NCBI RefSeq assembly: GCF_019218295.1 | Contig: NZ_JAHUZF010000003.1 | Span: 448,833 to 512,832 of the forward strand | DNA length: 64,000 nucleotides | Source: Maritimibacter sp. DP1N21-5 | GTDB taxonomy: Bacteria > Pseudomonadota > Alphaproteobacteria > Rhodobacterales > Rhodobacteraceae | Direction: 5' to 3' | Part shown: one piece after another, positions 53,744-61,118 of the stretch | How the letters are laid out: each line of letters opens with the position of its first letter | How positions within the stretch are numbered: position 1 is the first letter of the stretch | The notes under the pieces: model-generated | Told to the model about the DNA's origin: nothing | What the model saw: the letters and a program-made list of their open reading frames with translations, nothing else | Database searches by the model: none | Made by a program: the position numbers and the translations under genes

Positions 53744-54459
53744 TGCCCTATAGCGCTCTCGAGCCCTATGACACCGAGAACCTACCGGATCCGGAGTCCC
53801 CGGCGACCTACCATGAGAACTTCGATGCTCTCGTGACCTGGATCGTTTCCGAACTGGTGCCCAAGTCGAACCTGAATTTCGACTGGCTCGCAGGTGCTAT
53901 TGGCGGTGATACGGAGACCATTCTCGACGCGCTGGGTACCTTTGCGATCATGCCCATCGGAATGCCGTTCCCCGTCTGGGATCACCTGACCGGAGCGGTT
54001 GTTCCGAGCAACGCGGGCACTCAGAAGTTCATCAAGCTGACGGCGGGTCTGACGGGTGCCGGGCAGTTTAACGAGGGCCTTCTGGCCAGCGAGAGCGTTA
54101 CCGGGTCCGCGCCCTTGGTCGTTGCGACCGCGCAGATCGTCGGAGGTCCGATGACCGGGCAGACCGTGAGCCTGATCAACACCGAGGGCCGCTACATCAT
54201 CGCGGGCACCACATCCGGTGTCGTGCGCATGGATCAGATGCAGCAGATCACCGGGACACTGCCGGATAACGCGTGGGGCGGGATTTCGGGAGCAAGTGGC
54301 GCTTTCTCGCGGGTCGCTGGATCTAACAGCCGGGGCGCGACAGGCTCTGGCGGAGACAACAACCTTTCCTTCAATAGCGCCAACTCCCCGAACGCGAGAA
54401 CCGGAACCGATACCCACGGCAAGGATATATCAGCGACTTTCTACATGAGGGTCATCTGA
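53743..54459 (+). CDS. tail fibre/collar-like protein
   Basis: 238 residues. FAIMPIGMPFPVWDHLTG and INTEGRYIIAGT resemble phage tail-collar proteins; the C terminus is Gly/Ser/Asn-rich (GSNSRGATGSGGDNNLSFNS) and ends with TFYMRVI. Predicted host-binding tail part. One-base overlaps both sides. Confidence 0.72.
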   Translation: MPYSALEPYDTENLPDPESPATYHENFDALVTWIVSELVPKSNLNFDWLAGAIGGDTETILDALGTFAIMPIGMPFPVWDHLTGAVVPSNAGTQKFIKLTAGLTGAGQFNEGLLASESVTGSAPLVVATAQIVGGPMTGQTVSLINTEGRYIIAGTTSGVVRMDQMQQITGTLPDNAWGGISGASGAFSRVAGSNSRGATGSGGDNNLSFNSANSPNARTGTDTHGKDISATFYMRVI

Positions 54460-55388
54460 TGCCCTACGCTATTTCCGGCAAGGTTAGCACCTATGAAATC
54501 GCGGGCGGGATCACCATTTCGGACGCTCAGTATGCGGCTGCGCTCGCTGGCATGACCAACGCTGCGGACCCGAAGCAGGTCTCCGTTTCCGGGGGGGTCA
54601 TGTCTCTGATCACGCCATCGCTGCCCATCACGTCCAGTCTCACAATGCAAGCAGCGACGACGTTGCCGAACATCACCGGAGGGTCCAGACCGCCCGTAAA
54701 CACCGGGCTGGCGCGTCATCCTGACGGCGGCTGGATTGTGGGCGATGATGGTAGGGTGCAGGGTGGAACTACCTTTGATGCGGGCTTGGTCCACTACAAC
54801 GATGGCTATGTGCAGCAAAGTCGGACGAGGCTCGCAACGCTGGGCGTGGGGGACAACAAGTTTTCCGTGCAGGGCGTCGCGGTTCACGGTGGCTCAGTTT
54901 ATGCCGTCGCCAAGGACACGGACGGCACCGGCACTGTCATCATCGAGGTTGAGCTGTCCGACTGGTCCCTAGTGCGGCAGATCGACGTGCCCGACGACAC
55001 CAATGGCCTCGCCGTTGACTACGACCGGGGGCAATTTCTGACGTTGGATGATGCGGGCGTTCTAAAACGTCGCCCGCTGTCGGATGGAGCGCTGACATAC
55101 CAATACCCCGCCCTCGGCGTGGGGTCTCCCGATATGCTGCACTACCTCGGCGGCGGCAAGATACTGATCACCTACGGCCCGAACGGAACTTCCGGCCTTG
55201 CGCTCGTTGCGGACATTTCCACGGGATCGATCGTCCGCGAGCGCCTGCTTACCATGTCGGGGGCCGACGCCATTGAGGGTGCGGCGGTTCACAACGGCAC
55301 ACTCTACCTGAACAACGACGCGAACTTTCACTACGGCAACCCGGAGCTGAACCGGTTGCTCGAATACGACGTGTCCGGGCTTCTCTGA
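54459..55388 (+). CDS. tail-associated beta-propeller-like protein
   Basis: 309 residues. First ~60 residues resemble tail fibre N termini; the rest shows repeated four-strand motifs (GVAVHGGSVYAVAKDTDG, GLAVDYDRGQFLTLDD, MLHYLGGGKILITYGPNG, GAAVHNGTLYLNND), i.e. a propeller like SMP-30/gluconolactonase folds. A receptor-binding or glycan-binding role is inferred from place and fold. Confidence 0.68.
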   Translation: MPYAISGKVSTYEIAGGITISDAQYAAALAGMTNAADPKQVSVSGGVMSLITPSLPITSSLTMQAATTLPNITGGSRPPVNTGLARHPDGGWIVGDDGRVQGGTTFDAGLVHYNDGYVQQSRTRLATLGVGDNKFSVQGVAVHGGSVYAVAKDTDGTGTVIIEVELSDWSLVRQIDVPDDTNGLAVDYDRGQFLTLDDAGVLKRRPLSDGALTYQYPALGVGSPDMLHYLGGGKILITYGPNGTSGLALVADISTGSIVRERLLTMSGADAIEGAAVHNGTLYLNNDANFHYGNPELNRLLEYDVSGLL

Positions 55389-55397
55389 CACCGCGAC

Positions 55398-55445
55398 ATG
55401 ACCACCTCCGAACTCTCGGAATACGCGGCGCTTATCGCGCCGTAG
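55398..55445 (+). CDS. 15-codon mini-ORF, possible remnant
   Basis: ATG at 55398 encodes MTTSELSEYAALIAP and stops at 55445, in the 126-bp gap between tail and lysis genes. No good ribosome site. The helical sequence looks like the start of a longer protein, so this may be the remains of a gene. Confidence 0.3.
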   Translation: MTTSELSEYAALIAP

Positions 55446-55514
55446 ACCCCGAACACCATCGTTTCCCGCATCATCCGGGCGCCCGTCGCGCACCGGTACC
55501 AGAGGAGAATTGCA

Positions 55515-56156
55515 ATGCGCCCGATCACCGAGATCATCGTTCACTGCACGGCCACGCGCGCCGACTGGTGGGCATCGAAACCGACCAGCGCGAAGGTGGC
55601 CGAGATACGGCGCTGGCACGTCCAAGATCGCGGATGGCGCGACATCGGCTATCACTACCTGATCGACCGGGACGGGACCGTGGCGACCGGCAGGCCGCTC
55701 GCGCAGGTTGGTGCGCACACGCAAGGGCACAACACCGGCACCATCGGCATCAGCCTGTTCGGCGGGCATGGTTCGAGCGAGAACGACGCCTTCGAGGAAC
55801 ATTTCACGCCGGAGCAGGACGCTGCGCTGCGCAAGCTGATCGCGGGGCTGAAGTCCGAGTTCGGCATCACGAAAGTGTCCGGGCACAACCAGTATGCCGC
55901 GAAGGCCTGCCCGGGCTTCAACGTCCCGCGCTGGCTGGAACGCAAGACGGCGGCCCGTTCGACCGTGGCGCAGTCCAAGACCGTGCAGGCCGGCGCCGCC
56001 GGGCTTCTCGCGACCGTGACCACGGGGGCGACCGCCCTCGGCTCGCTCGACCGCACAGCCCAGATCATCGTTGCGACTGCCGTGGTGATCGCCGGGGCGG
56101 CGTTCCTGTGGGTCATCCGCGACCGCGTGAAGAAGTGGGCGGCCGGGGTAAAGTGA
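55515..56156 (+). CDS. N-acetylmuramoyl-L-alanine amidase (endolysin) with C-terminal membrane segment
   Basis: 213 residues. Amidase_2/T7-lysozyme-type domain: zinc ligand His in IIVHCTAT, GYHYLIDRDG, VGAHTQGHNTGTIGISLFGG, and the His/Cys pair in GHNQYAAKACPG. Residues ~160-200 are hydrophobic (TAQIIVATAVVIAGAAFLWVI), an added membrane anchor. Cuts the peptide from glycan during lysis. AGGAGA precedes the ATG. Confidence 0.92.
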   Translation: MRPITEIIVHCTATRADWWASKPTSAKVAEIRRWHVQDRGWRDIGYHYLIDRDGTVATGRPLAQVGAHTQGHNTGTIGISLFGGHGSSENDAFEEHFTPEQDAALRKLIAGLKSEFGITKVSGHNQYAAKACPGFNVPRWLERKTAARSTVAQSKTVQAGAAGLLATVTTGATALGSLDRTAQIIVATAVVIAGAAFLWVIRDRVKKWAAGVK

Positions 56157-56452
56157 GCCGCCTGACCTTTATCCTCGCCGCCCTCGGGCTGGCGCTCGCG
56201 GCGGCGGCCGGCGGGACCTGGTGGATCCTGTCGCTGCGGCAGGACGTGGCCGATCTCACGCGCGAGCGTGACGCCGCCCTGCGCACGATCGAGGCCCACG
56301 AAGAAGCCGCACGGGTCCTCGATGCGCATATCCAGTTCCAGACCGCCGAGCGGCAGCGGTGGGAGCAGATCGCCAAAGACCTCGACAACATGGAGGGAGC
56401 CGATGCGCCGCTTTCTGACTATGGCCGCGCTGTTCTTGACCGCGTGCGGTGA
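56153..56452 (+). CDS. Rz-like inner-membrane spanin
   Basis: 99 residues. Start GTG at 56153 in a GTGA overlap with the amidase. One N-terminal membrane segment (LTFILAALGLALAAAAGGTWWIL), then a long charged coiled coil (DVADLTRERDAALRTIEAHEEAARVLDAHIQ). This is the shape of Rz i-spanins; its 3' end hosts the Rz1-like gene in another frame. Confidence 0.8.
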   Translation: MSRLTFILAALGLALAAAAGGTWWILSLRQDVADLTRERDAALRTIEAHEEAARVLDAHIQFQTAERQRWEQIAKDLDNMEGADAPLSDYGRAVLDRVR

Positions 56453-56627
56453 GCAGATCCCGGTCGCCCAGCCCATCCCGGCCGAGCTCCTGCGCCCCGA
56501 GATCGTCACCTGCCCGCCAGGTGACACGGTTCGCGCTCTCGGCACCTGCGCGATCGCGCTGCGCCGCGGGCTCGACACCGCCAACGACAAACTGACCAGC
56601 ATCGCGGAGATCCTAAAGAATGATTGA
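56403..56627 (+). CDS. Rz1-like outer-membrane spanin lipoprotein
   Basis: 74 residues. Signal with lipobox LFLTACG, so lipidation at Cys15; mature part is Pro-rich at first (QIPVAQPIPAELLRPE). The first 50 bp overlap Rz in the +1 frame, the typical overlapped spanin architecture. Works with Rz to fuse inner and outer membranes at lysis. Confidence 0.8.
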   Translation: MRRFLTMAALFLTACGEQIPVAQPIPAELLRPEIVTCPPGDTVRALGTCAIALRRGLDTANDKLTSIAEILKND

Positions 56628-56931
56628 TAAAATGCCGCAGGTCCTCGCCGACCTGCCGGATCACGTGAAGGCGCTGATCGTCTCCGGTGCCGCAGGGGCC
56701 TTCGTGCGGGCGATCTATGCACCTGAGCATCATTGGCGACGCCGGGTGATCGAGGGCATCGCAGGCGGCGCGAGCGCCGTCTTCCTGGGCGGTGTCGTTG
56801 GCCATGTCATCGCGGCCGCGACGGGCGCCGGGGTGTCTTCCTACCTCGCGGCCGGCTTCGTCATGGGGGAGGGCGGGCTCGCGGCCATCCGGGCGTTTCG
56901 CCAGCACATCCTGAAGGAGAAGGCGAAATGA
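56620..56931 (+). CDS. holin-like membrane protein
   Basis: 103 residues. Three hydrophobic stretches at about 18-33, 44-66 and 70-88 (VIEGIAGGASAVFLGGVVGH, AGVSSYLAAGFVMGEGG), basic C terminus RQHILKEKAK. Fits phage holins of the LydA/P2 Y-like type. Overlaps Rz1 by 8 bp and the next gene by 4 bp. Confidence 0.78.
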   Translation: MIDKMPQVLADLPDHVKALIVSGAAGAFVRAIYAPEHHWRRRVIEGIAGGASAVFLGGVVGHVIAAATGAGVSSYLAAGFVMGEGGLAAIRAFRQHILKEKAK

Positions 56932-57197
56932 CCTTGCTCGATCTCTGGAACCATGTCTCGTCGCTGGTGGCGGTCCTCGCGTGCTGGTGGCTGTCCCATC
57001 AATACGCGCGAGCTGTCCCGCCCGGACGGGTCCTCGCGGGGTTCCTCGCCTTGCTCGGCATGTCGATCCTCCTGACCATGGTGCAGAGGGTCAACGGCGT
57101 TGGGTTCGAGGGGCTGGCCGCGTTCAGCAAGTCCTGCCTCGCCGGGATCCTTATCGCGATCGCGTGGCGGAACTATCGGATCGGGCGAGACAGGTGA
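56928..57197 (+). CDS. second lysis-cassette membrane protein
   Basis: 89 residues, two to three membrane segments (SLVAVLACWWLSHQYARA, VLAGFLALLGMSILLTMV, SCLAGILIAIAWRNY) and a basic tail. Possibly an antiholin or second holin. ATGA overlap with the holin-like gene. Confidence 0.68.
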   Translation: MTLLDLWNHVSSLVAVLACWWLSHQYARAVPPGRVLAGFLALLGMSILLTMVQRVNGVGFEGLAAFSKSCLAGILIAIAWRNYRIGRDR

Positions 57198-57209
57198 GGC
57201 GTCCGTCGG

Positions 57210-57410
57210 TCAGTGAGCGTATGCTACTACGGACAGGACTGACTGATGCTGCGGATCCGTGAATGTCCCGTCCATGTTGAGCTTCACCGGATCACCGTTC
57301 CCGAGCACGTAGCGGGTCGCCTCTCCATCTGATTGCTTGATGACGGTCACAGGTCCATCGAAGTCGGAGATGCACTCCAGGATCTGCACGTTGGTCCAGT
57401 CTTCGATCAT
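57210..57410 (-). CDS. small acidic hypothetical protein
   Basis: 66 residues (starts MIEDWTNVQILECISDFDGP), beta-rich with VTVIKQSDGEATRYVLGNGD. A strong GGGAGG lies 5-6 bases before the ATG. It points back toward the lysis cassette, on the opposite strand. Perhaps a moron expressed in the lysogen; function unknown. Confidence 0.65.
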   Translation of the reverse strand: MIEDWTNVQILECISDFDGPVTVIKQSDGEATRYVLGNGDPVKLNMDGTFTDPQHQSVLSVVAYAH

Positions 57411-57827
57411 GAGAACCTCCCTTGGTCGATCATCGGCGGGGATGTCCGCCAGTTGTCTTCCTGTCTGTCGTCCACGACACGGGCAATAGGTCCCATATCG
57501 CCTCGGAGGACGTCAACCGGCTCCGGAGATGGTCGCGGCTGTGGGCCATTCTTGGCCGACTTCGGGGAATGTCGGTGGTAGGAGTATGCCGGAGCGTGCT
57601 AGAGGGTAGGTCCCATCGCGACTGGCCCTGCAAAGGCTCGGGATACCATGCGGCCCGGCGGTGGGGCTGACCGCTGACGTCGGCCTAGCAGTGTGCCTGC
57701 ACAGGGGCCGTGTCCAAAAAAAGCCATATTTGTTAACTGCTTAGATCATAACTGACTGAAAATTAAGCTTGTTTGTCACGGTGAGCTCTGGTCTAAAGAT
57801 GCGGCTCAGTGACGTGGGGTCAACGGG
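57411..57827. promoter_or_regulatory. 417-bp intergenic region with repeat A
   Basis: No supported gene. Holds repeat copy A at 57597-57669 and, at 57710-57790, an AT-rich stretch (CATATTTGTTAACTGCTTAG) that is the likely promoter zone for the HTH-like gene at 57828. Open frames here of 67-82 codons have no ribosome sites or protein-like composition. Confidence 0.5.
57597..57669 (+). repeat. dispersed repeat, copy A
   Basis: 73 bp, about 86 percent identical by eye to copy B (60861-60934): both start TGCTAGAGGG, share CTGCAAAGG and end in TGCGGCCCGGCGGTGGGGCTG-like sequence (C GGCGGTGGGGCTG). Shorter match at 58812-58834. Same orientation in all three. Confidence 0.75.
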
Positions 57828-58145
57828 ATGGACAAACTTCAATCAATCTACGAGCTGCGCAATCTCCTGCGGCAGGTCGAGCGCGAAGCTGGCCTGAGTA
57901 ATTTGGCTCGGGTCGAGCGCGATGTCCTTCTCGCGGCGCGCAGTCTCTGCCTCGCGAAAGAGAAGATCCTGGTGAAGGATTGCATTCAAAACCATCCCTT
58001 GCTGGAACGCGTGGCGCCGGAGGTTGTCCAGCAAGCGATCACGCGACTGTTCGGCCTCGGGCTTCTCGTGCCGGCGGACAAGGGCTACCCCGGTTCTTAC
58101 GTTGTTCAGTGGGAACTGGTGGAAAGTCTCCCGCGCTTAGGGTAA
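57828..58145 (+). CDS. small winged-helix-like protein
   Basis: 105 residues. Helical with a winged-helix look: RVERDVLLAARSLCLAKEKILVKDC then VVQQAITRLFGLGLLVPADKGYPGSYVVQW. Likely DNA-binding; no family assigned. It precedes the membrane protein by 28 bp and may be its regulator or partner. Confidence 0.62.
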   Translation: MDKLQSIYELRNLLRQVEREAGLSNLARVERDVLLAARSLCLAKEKILVKDCIQNHPLLERVAPEVVQQAITRLFGLGLLVPADKGYPGSYVVQWELVESLPRLG

Positions 58146-58173
58146 CAAGACCAAAATTTATTCGGTCCACCTA

Positions 58174-58773
58174 ATGCAATATTTCAGCGTCGCTCTCGTC
58201 GTGACCTTGGCCTATATCATCGCCCACGGGTTCACGGCCCTCCTGATAACGCCATTCCAGTCCCATTTCCTGCCGGACATCACGACATTCGCGAGCCTCG
58301 TCTACCTGCCACATGGGATCCGCGTGCTCGCGACCTGGCTCTTTCGGTGGAAGGCCGTTCCGGCGTTGTTCGTGGGTGCGCTGCTCTCGGAAGTGCTGTT
58401 CACGCCCGGCGCTGCTTCGGCGGTCCTGACGCCCGTCATGCTGAAGTCGCTCCTGGTGGGTGCAGCAAGCGCGTTCCTGGCATTCGAGGGTATGCGCCTG
58501 TTCGGATACCCGGCCTACGCCAGCTCAAGCCGCCAGATTCACTGGACGCATGTGCTCGTGGCGGGTGTGGTCTCGTCCCTGCTCAATTCAGCCGGGCAGT
58601 CGATCGTCTTCTCGACCGAGATCCTGACGAGCAAAGCGCTCGGTGTGTTCGCGATCTATGCGCTGGGGGACATTGTAGGACTGGTGGTCACGACACTCGC
58701 TCTCATGCTGGTCTTCCGCTGGGTTCGCCTGAGCAACGGCCGGTCGGTCGGAGGCTGGCACAGCCGGCGCTGA
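58174..58773 (+). CDS. integral membrane protein, MASE1-like layout
   Basis: 199 residues, five or six membrane segments: 2-22, 35-50, 60-80, 88-105, 122-142, 155-180. The loop YLPHGIRVLATWLFRWKAVPALFVGALL resembles the conserved part of MASE1-type sensor membranes, but no signalling domain is attached. Function unknown; cargo of the prophage right end. Confidence 0.6.
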   Translation: MQYFSVALVVTLAYIIAHGFTALLITPFQSHFLPDITTFASLVYLPHGIRVLATWLFRWKAVPALFVGALLSEVLFTPGAASAVLTPVMLKSLLVGAASAFLAFEGMRLFGYPAYASSSRQIHWTHVLVAGVVSSLLNSAGQSIVFSTEILTSKALGVFAIYALGDIVGLVVTTLALMLVFRWVRLSNGRSVGGWHSRR

Positions 58774-58811
58774 TGTTGATCGAGGGGTATGCTGGTCTCG
58801 GCCGGCTCCGG

Positions 58812-58834
58812 AAAGTCTCGGGATACCTTGCGGC
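58812..58834 (+). repeat. dispersed repeat, partial copy C
   Basis: 23 bp (AAAGTCTCGGGATACCTTGC and GGC), 21 of 23 matching copy A; lies 38 bp after the membrane-protein stop. The bases around it show only weak further similarity. Confidence 0.55.
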
Positions 58835-58918
58835 TGGAGGCAGGACCGGCTAGGTCCGTGACGTGTGGCGAAAGCTTTGTGCTTCCAACCGCTTAGAAAT
58901 CCCCGTCGTCTGCGAGAT

Positions 58919-59635
58919 CTAATCCAACTTCGCCGCATAGGCCCGCAAATCGATCATGGGCACGGTAGCGACCGTCTGTAGCCTCGACATCAGTTCCAAT
59001 AGAAACCGAGTGACGGGCTTCGTTCGTCTGTCAAACAAGTAGACGCCGGCTTCATTTGTCCAAAAGCTCCCCTCATCCGCAACGCAGCCAAGGTCAAGGC
59101 GTTCTTCTGCGGGTCCATTTTCGAGATGCCCCGTTAGGGTGTCGCCTAGGGCGGGACTCCATTTTGCGCCAAGGGTCAAAATGCCACCTATGATCGGTGT
59201 CAGGGCCTTTGCCTTCTTAGTGCCGTCGATAGTTGGGATCGGGAGCGAGGTTCGGTGCAATCCGCGGACAGAGGCGACCTTATCCTTGGCATACTCGAGG
59301 TTTTTCAGGTTCAGATCCTGCTTCGACTCGAACACTGCGTAGACGCTCTCAGCCGGCACAACATGCTTATCTTTGAACGTGAACAAGAGTGGCGTGTACT
59401 GACGGTCATGAATGACAACGTCTATTTGATCACTGAATGCGCCATTACTGTCGACCACAGTTGCTTTGATGGCGTGGTATCTGCGAGGTAGGTATTTGTT
59501 GAACAGATCAATCCAGATTCCTTCGGTAGCGTCTCCAAGGTCAGTAGGGTGACCGAGGGTTGCTCGCGCACGCTGAAGGTCGGAGCTTACTGAAACACTG
59601 AGCTCATCAAGGAGAGCGGGAAGAGACCAGTTCAT
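58919..59635 (-). CDS. DUF6602-like protein with nuclease-type motif
   Basis: 238 residues. SDQIDVVIHD (Asp72) and AVFESKQ (Glu103, Lys105) are spaced like a PD-(D/E)xK nuclease core; PAESVYAVFE is the family's conserved segment. DUF6602 proteins occur near predicted nucleotidyltransferases and restriction-like genes. ATG at 59635 forms an ATGA overlap with the nucleotidyltransferase stop, so the two are translationally coupled; an ATG 18 bases upstream is possible. I infer it is the effector of the pair; not proven. Confidence 0.66.
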   Translation of the reverse strand: MNWSLPALLDELSVSVSSDLQRARATLGHPTDLGDATEGIWIDLFNKYLPRRYHAIKATVVDSNGAFSDQIDVVIHDRQYTPLLFTFKDKHVVPAESVYAVFESKQDLNLKNLEYAKDKVASVRGLHRTSLPIPTIDGTKKAKALTPIIGGILTLGAKWSPALGDTLTGHLENGPAEERLDLGCVADEGSFWTNEAGVYLFDRRTKPVTRFLLELMSRLQTVATVPMIDLRAYAAKLD

Positions 59636-60390
59636 ACTACGATTTGGTTCCAATTGGTGGCTCGCCGTGCAACGGATGCGGCAGAGGCGACTGCTCGTTT
59701 CTCCTCCAAGGTAAGTTCTTCCGAGATTACATTGTTTGTGTTGGCGGGATCGATGAAAGTAGCCGTTTCGATGTGGTCACGGATATAGGCAAGTGTTGCC
59801 AAGAAATTTTCAGAAAGGTGCCCGACTTTGCGACCTCGGCAGGCTTCGATCGTTGCGAGTTCTAGGTAGAACGAAGGAAACTTAAGCCCTTTTTGATTTC
59901 GCCAAGCCTTCACGAGCATTATTTCTTCGGCGCGACCCGAATTGCGAACTGCGTTTATGTGGCTGACTACATTCGTTTGCATCCATGTCTGTGCCTTTCG
60001 GCGGTATAGACTGTGGAATTGGCCGCTGGGCGCTTGCCGACGGGCAGGCACAACGTCGACCTCGTAGGGTCCCACTTTGATCCCAATTGATACGTTTTGA
60101 GGTCGCGGATTAAAGCCTTCGTTCCGCAGTCGATGGAAAAGTGAACTATAGATCTGCGAGAGACTTTCGGAGACACTGCTCGAAAGAGATGCAAAAATGT
60201 CGATGTCAGTGCCTCCATGGATGGCGGTCCCTTTCGCGAATGAGCCACTTGGCTCCATGCTGACTAGGGACCCGCCTGCCCATCGAAGCAGCGCTGGCGC
60301 CAATACTTCCTGGACTCCTCGAGCTGGTGAATTGGGCCCTGTGTCCACGCGAATTCTATTAAGGATTTGGCGCAGATAAATGTCAGACAC
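59632..60390 (-). CDS. CD-NTase-like nucleotidyltransferase
   Basis: 252 residues. Catalytic motif SGSFAKGTAIHGGTDIDIF (GS and Asp-x-Asp), third Asp in YEVDVVPA, OAS/SMODS-type helical segment IMLVKAWRNQKGLKFPSFYLEL, and a C-terminal DPANTNNVISEELT segment seen in cGAS/DncV-like and related enzymes. CBASS enzymes of this type make cyclic oligonucleotides on infection. Start GTG at 60390 is preferred: GGGAG lies 7 bases upstream, while the ATG at 60456 sits deep inside the thermonuclease frame. Confidence 0.76.
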   Translation of the reverse strand: MSDIYLRQILNRIRVDTGPNSPARGVQEVLAPALLRWAGGSLVSMEPSGSFAKGTAIHGGTDIDIFASLSSSVSESLSQIYSSLFHRLRNEGFNPRPQNVSIGIKVGPYEVDVVPARRQAPSGQFHSLYRRKAQTWMQTNVVSHINAVRNSGRAEEIMLVKAWRNQKGLKFPSFYLELATIEACRGRKVGHLSENFLATLAYIRDHIETATFIDPANTNNVISEELTLEEKRAVASAASVARRATNWNQIVV

Positions 60391-60812
60391 CCTCGTGCTC
60401 CCAATTGATAAGTTCCATGCTTCAAGATGTCCTTTAGCCAAGCGTGCGTTCCGCACCAGTCGTAACGCTGATCCGGGAGCCAGACGACCGTCAAACCTTC
60501 GTCGATGAGAACTTGGCCTGCCGTACGCCCGTCAGCCAAGCGGAGTTTGACGAGAGGTCGGCCAGAATCGTCGCGCACGCCGCTGTCTTCAATCGCCACG
60601 ACATTCAGGAGAAGCTCCGAGAGTCGGGCCGCCGACCTTACACCAAAGTCGTGCTCAGCAGGGCACTTGTCGCGAGGAGACAGTTCTGGCGTGTCCACAC
60701 TGGAAACGTAAGGAGCGCCGTCGCCCAGAAGGCGGAGCAGCTGGCCGTCGCAGCGAACTGTGTCGCCATCGTAGACGAAGAGACTGGCGCAGGTGATTAG
60801 CAGGTCTTGCAG
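60264..60812 (-). CDS. thermonuclease (SNase-like) homologue with extended or rebuilt 3' end
   Basis: 182 residues. Staphylococcal-nuclease-type active site: VYDGDTVRCDGQLLRLLGDG and SVDTPEL (Asp, Thr, Glu), then RSAARLSELL and GRPLVKLRLADG, LIDEGLTVVW and YDWC. No ATG/GTG/TTG fits; CTG at 60812 has AGGAG 6 bases upstream and starts the domain exactly. After YDWCGTHAWLKDILK the frame runs on 55-60 codons over the start of the nucleotidyltransferase gene (127-bp overlap), which looks like a lost stop: the original gene end was probably replaced when the NTase/DUF6602 cassette arrived. Confidence 0.7.
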   Translation of the reverse strand: MQDLLITCASLFVYDGDTVRCDGQLLRLLGDGAPYVSSVDTPELSPRDKCPAEHDFGVRSAARLSELLLNVVAIEDSGVRDDSGRPLVKLRLADGRTAGQVLIDEGLTVVWLPDQRYDWCGTHAWLKDILKHGTYQLGARGCLTFICAKSLIEFAWTQGPIHQLEESRKYWRQRCFDGQAGP

Positions 60813-61118
60813 GGGTGTCTCCTAAATGATGGTCGAGGGTAGCGCAGAAAGGTTAATAGGTGCTAGAGGGGAGGTCCTATCGCGGATGGCTCTGCAAAGG
60901 ATCCGGGATACCGTGCGGCCCGGCGGTGGGGCTGGGCCCAGACGAGGCCGTGCAGACGTGAAAGTTCGCGCCATGTCTTCCGAGAAATTCATTTCGAACA
61001 AAATCAACGTATTGGGCCAGAACTCCCGCGTTCGGGTCTCGAAATCCGATCTGGGCTGTTGCAATCTCCCTCGACATGAATCATTTAGGTAGCAATACGG
61101 CTCGCCCCTCTGTTGCTG
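60813..61118. promoter_or_regulatory. 306-bp region between thermonuclease and Abi genes, with repeat B
   Basis: Divergent intergenic region. Contains the AGGAG of the thermonuclease (60819-60823), repeat copy B at 60861-60934, and ~180 bp with no supported gene before the Abi start. Small open frames on both strands overlap each other and are rejected. Confidence 0.45.
60861..60934 (+). repeat. dispersed repeat, copy B
   Basis: 74 bp, imperfect direct repeat of 57597-57669; one extra C relative to copy A. Lies 49 bp upstream of the thermonuclease start. Confidence 0.75.
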
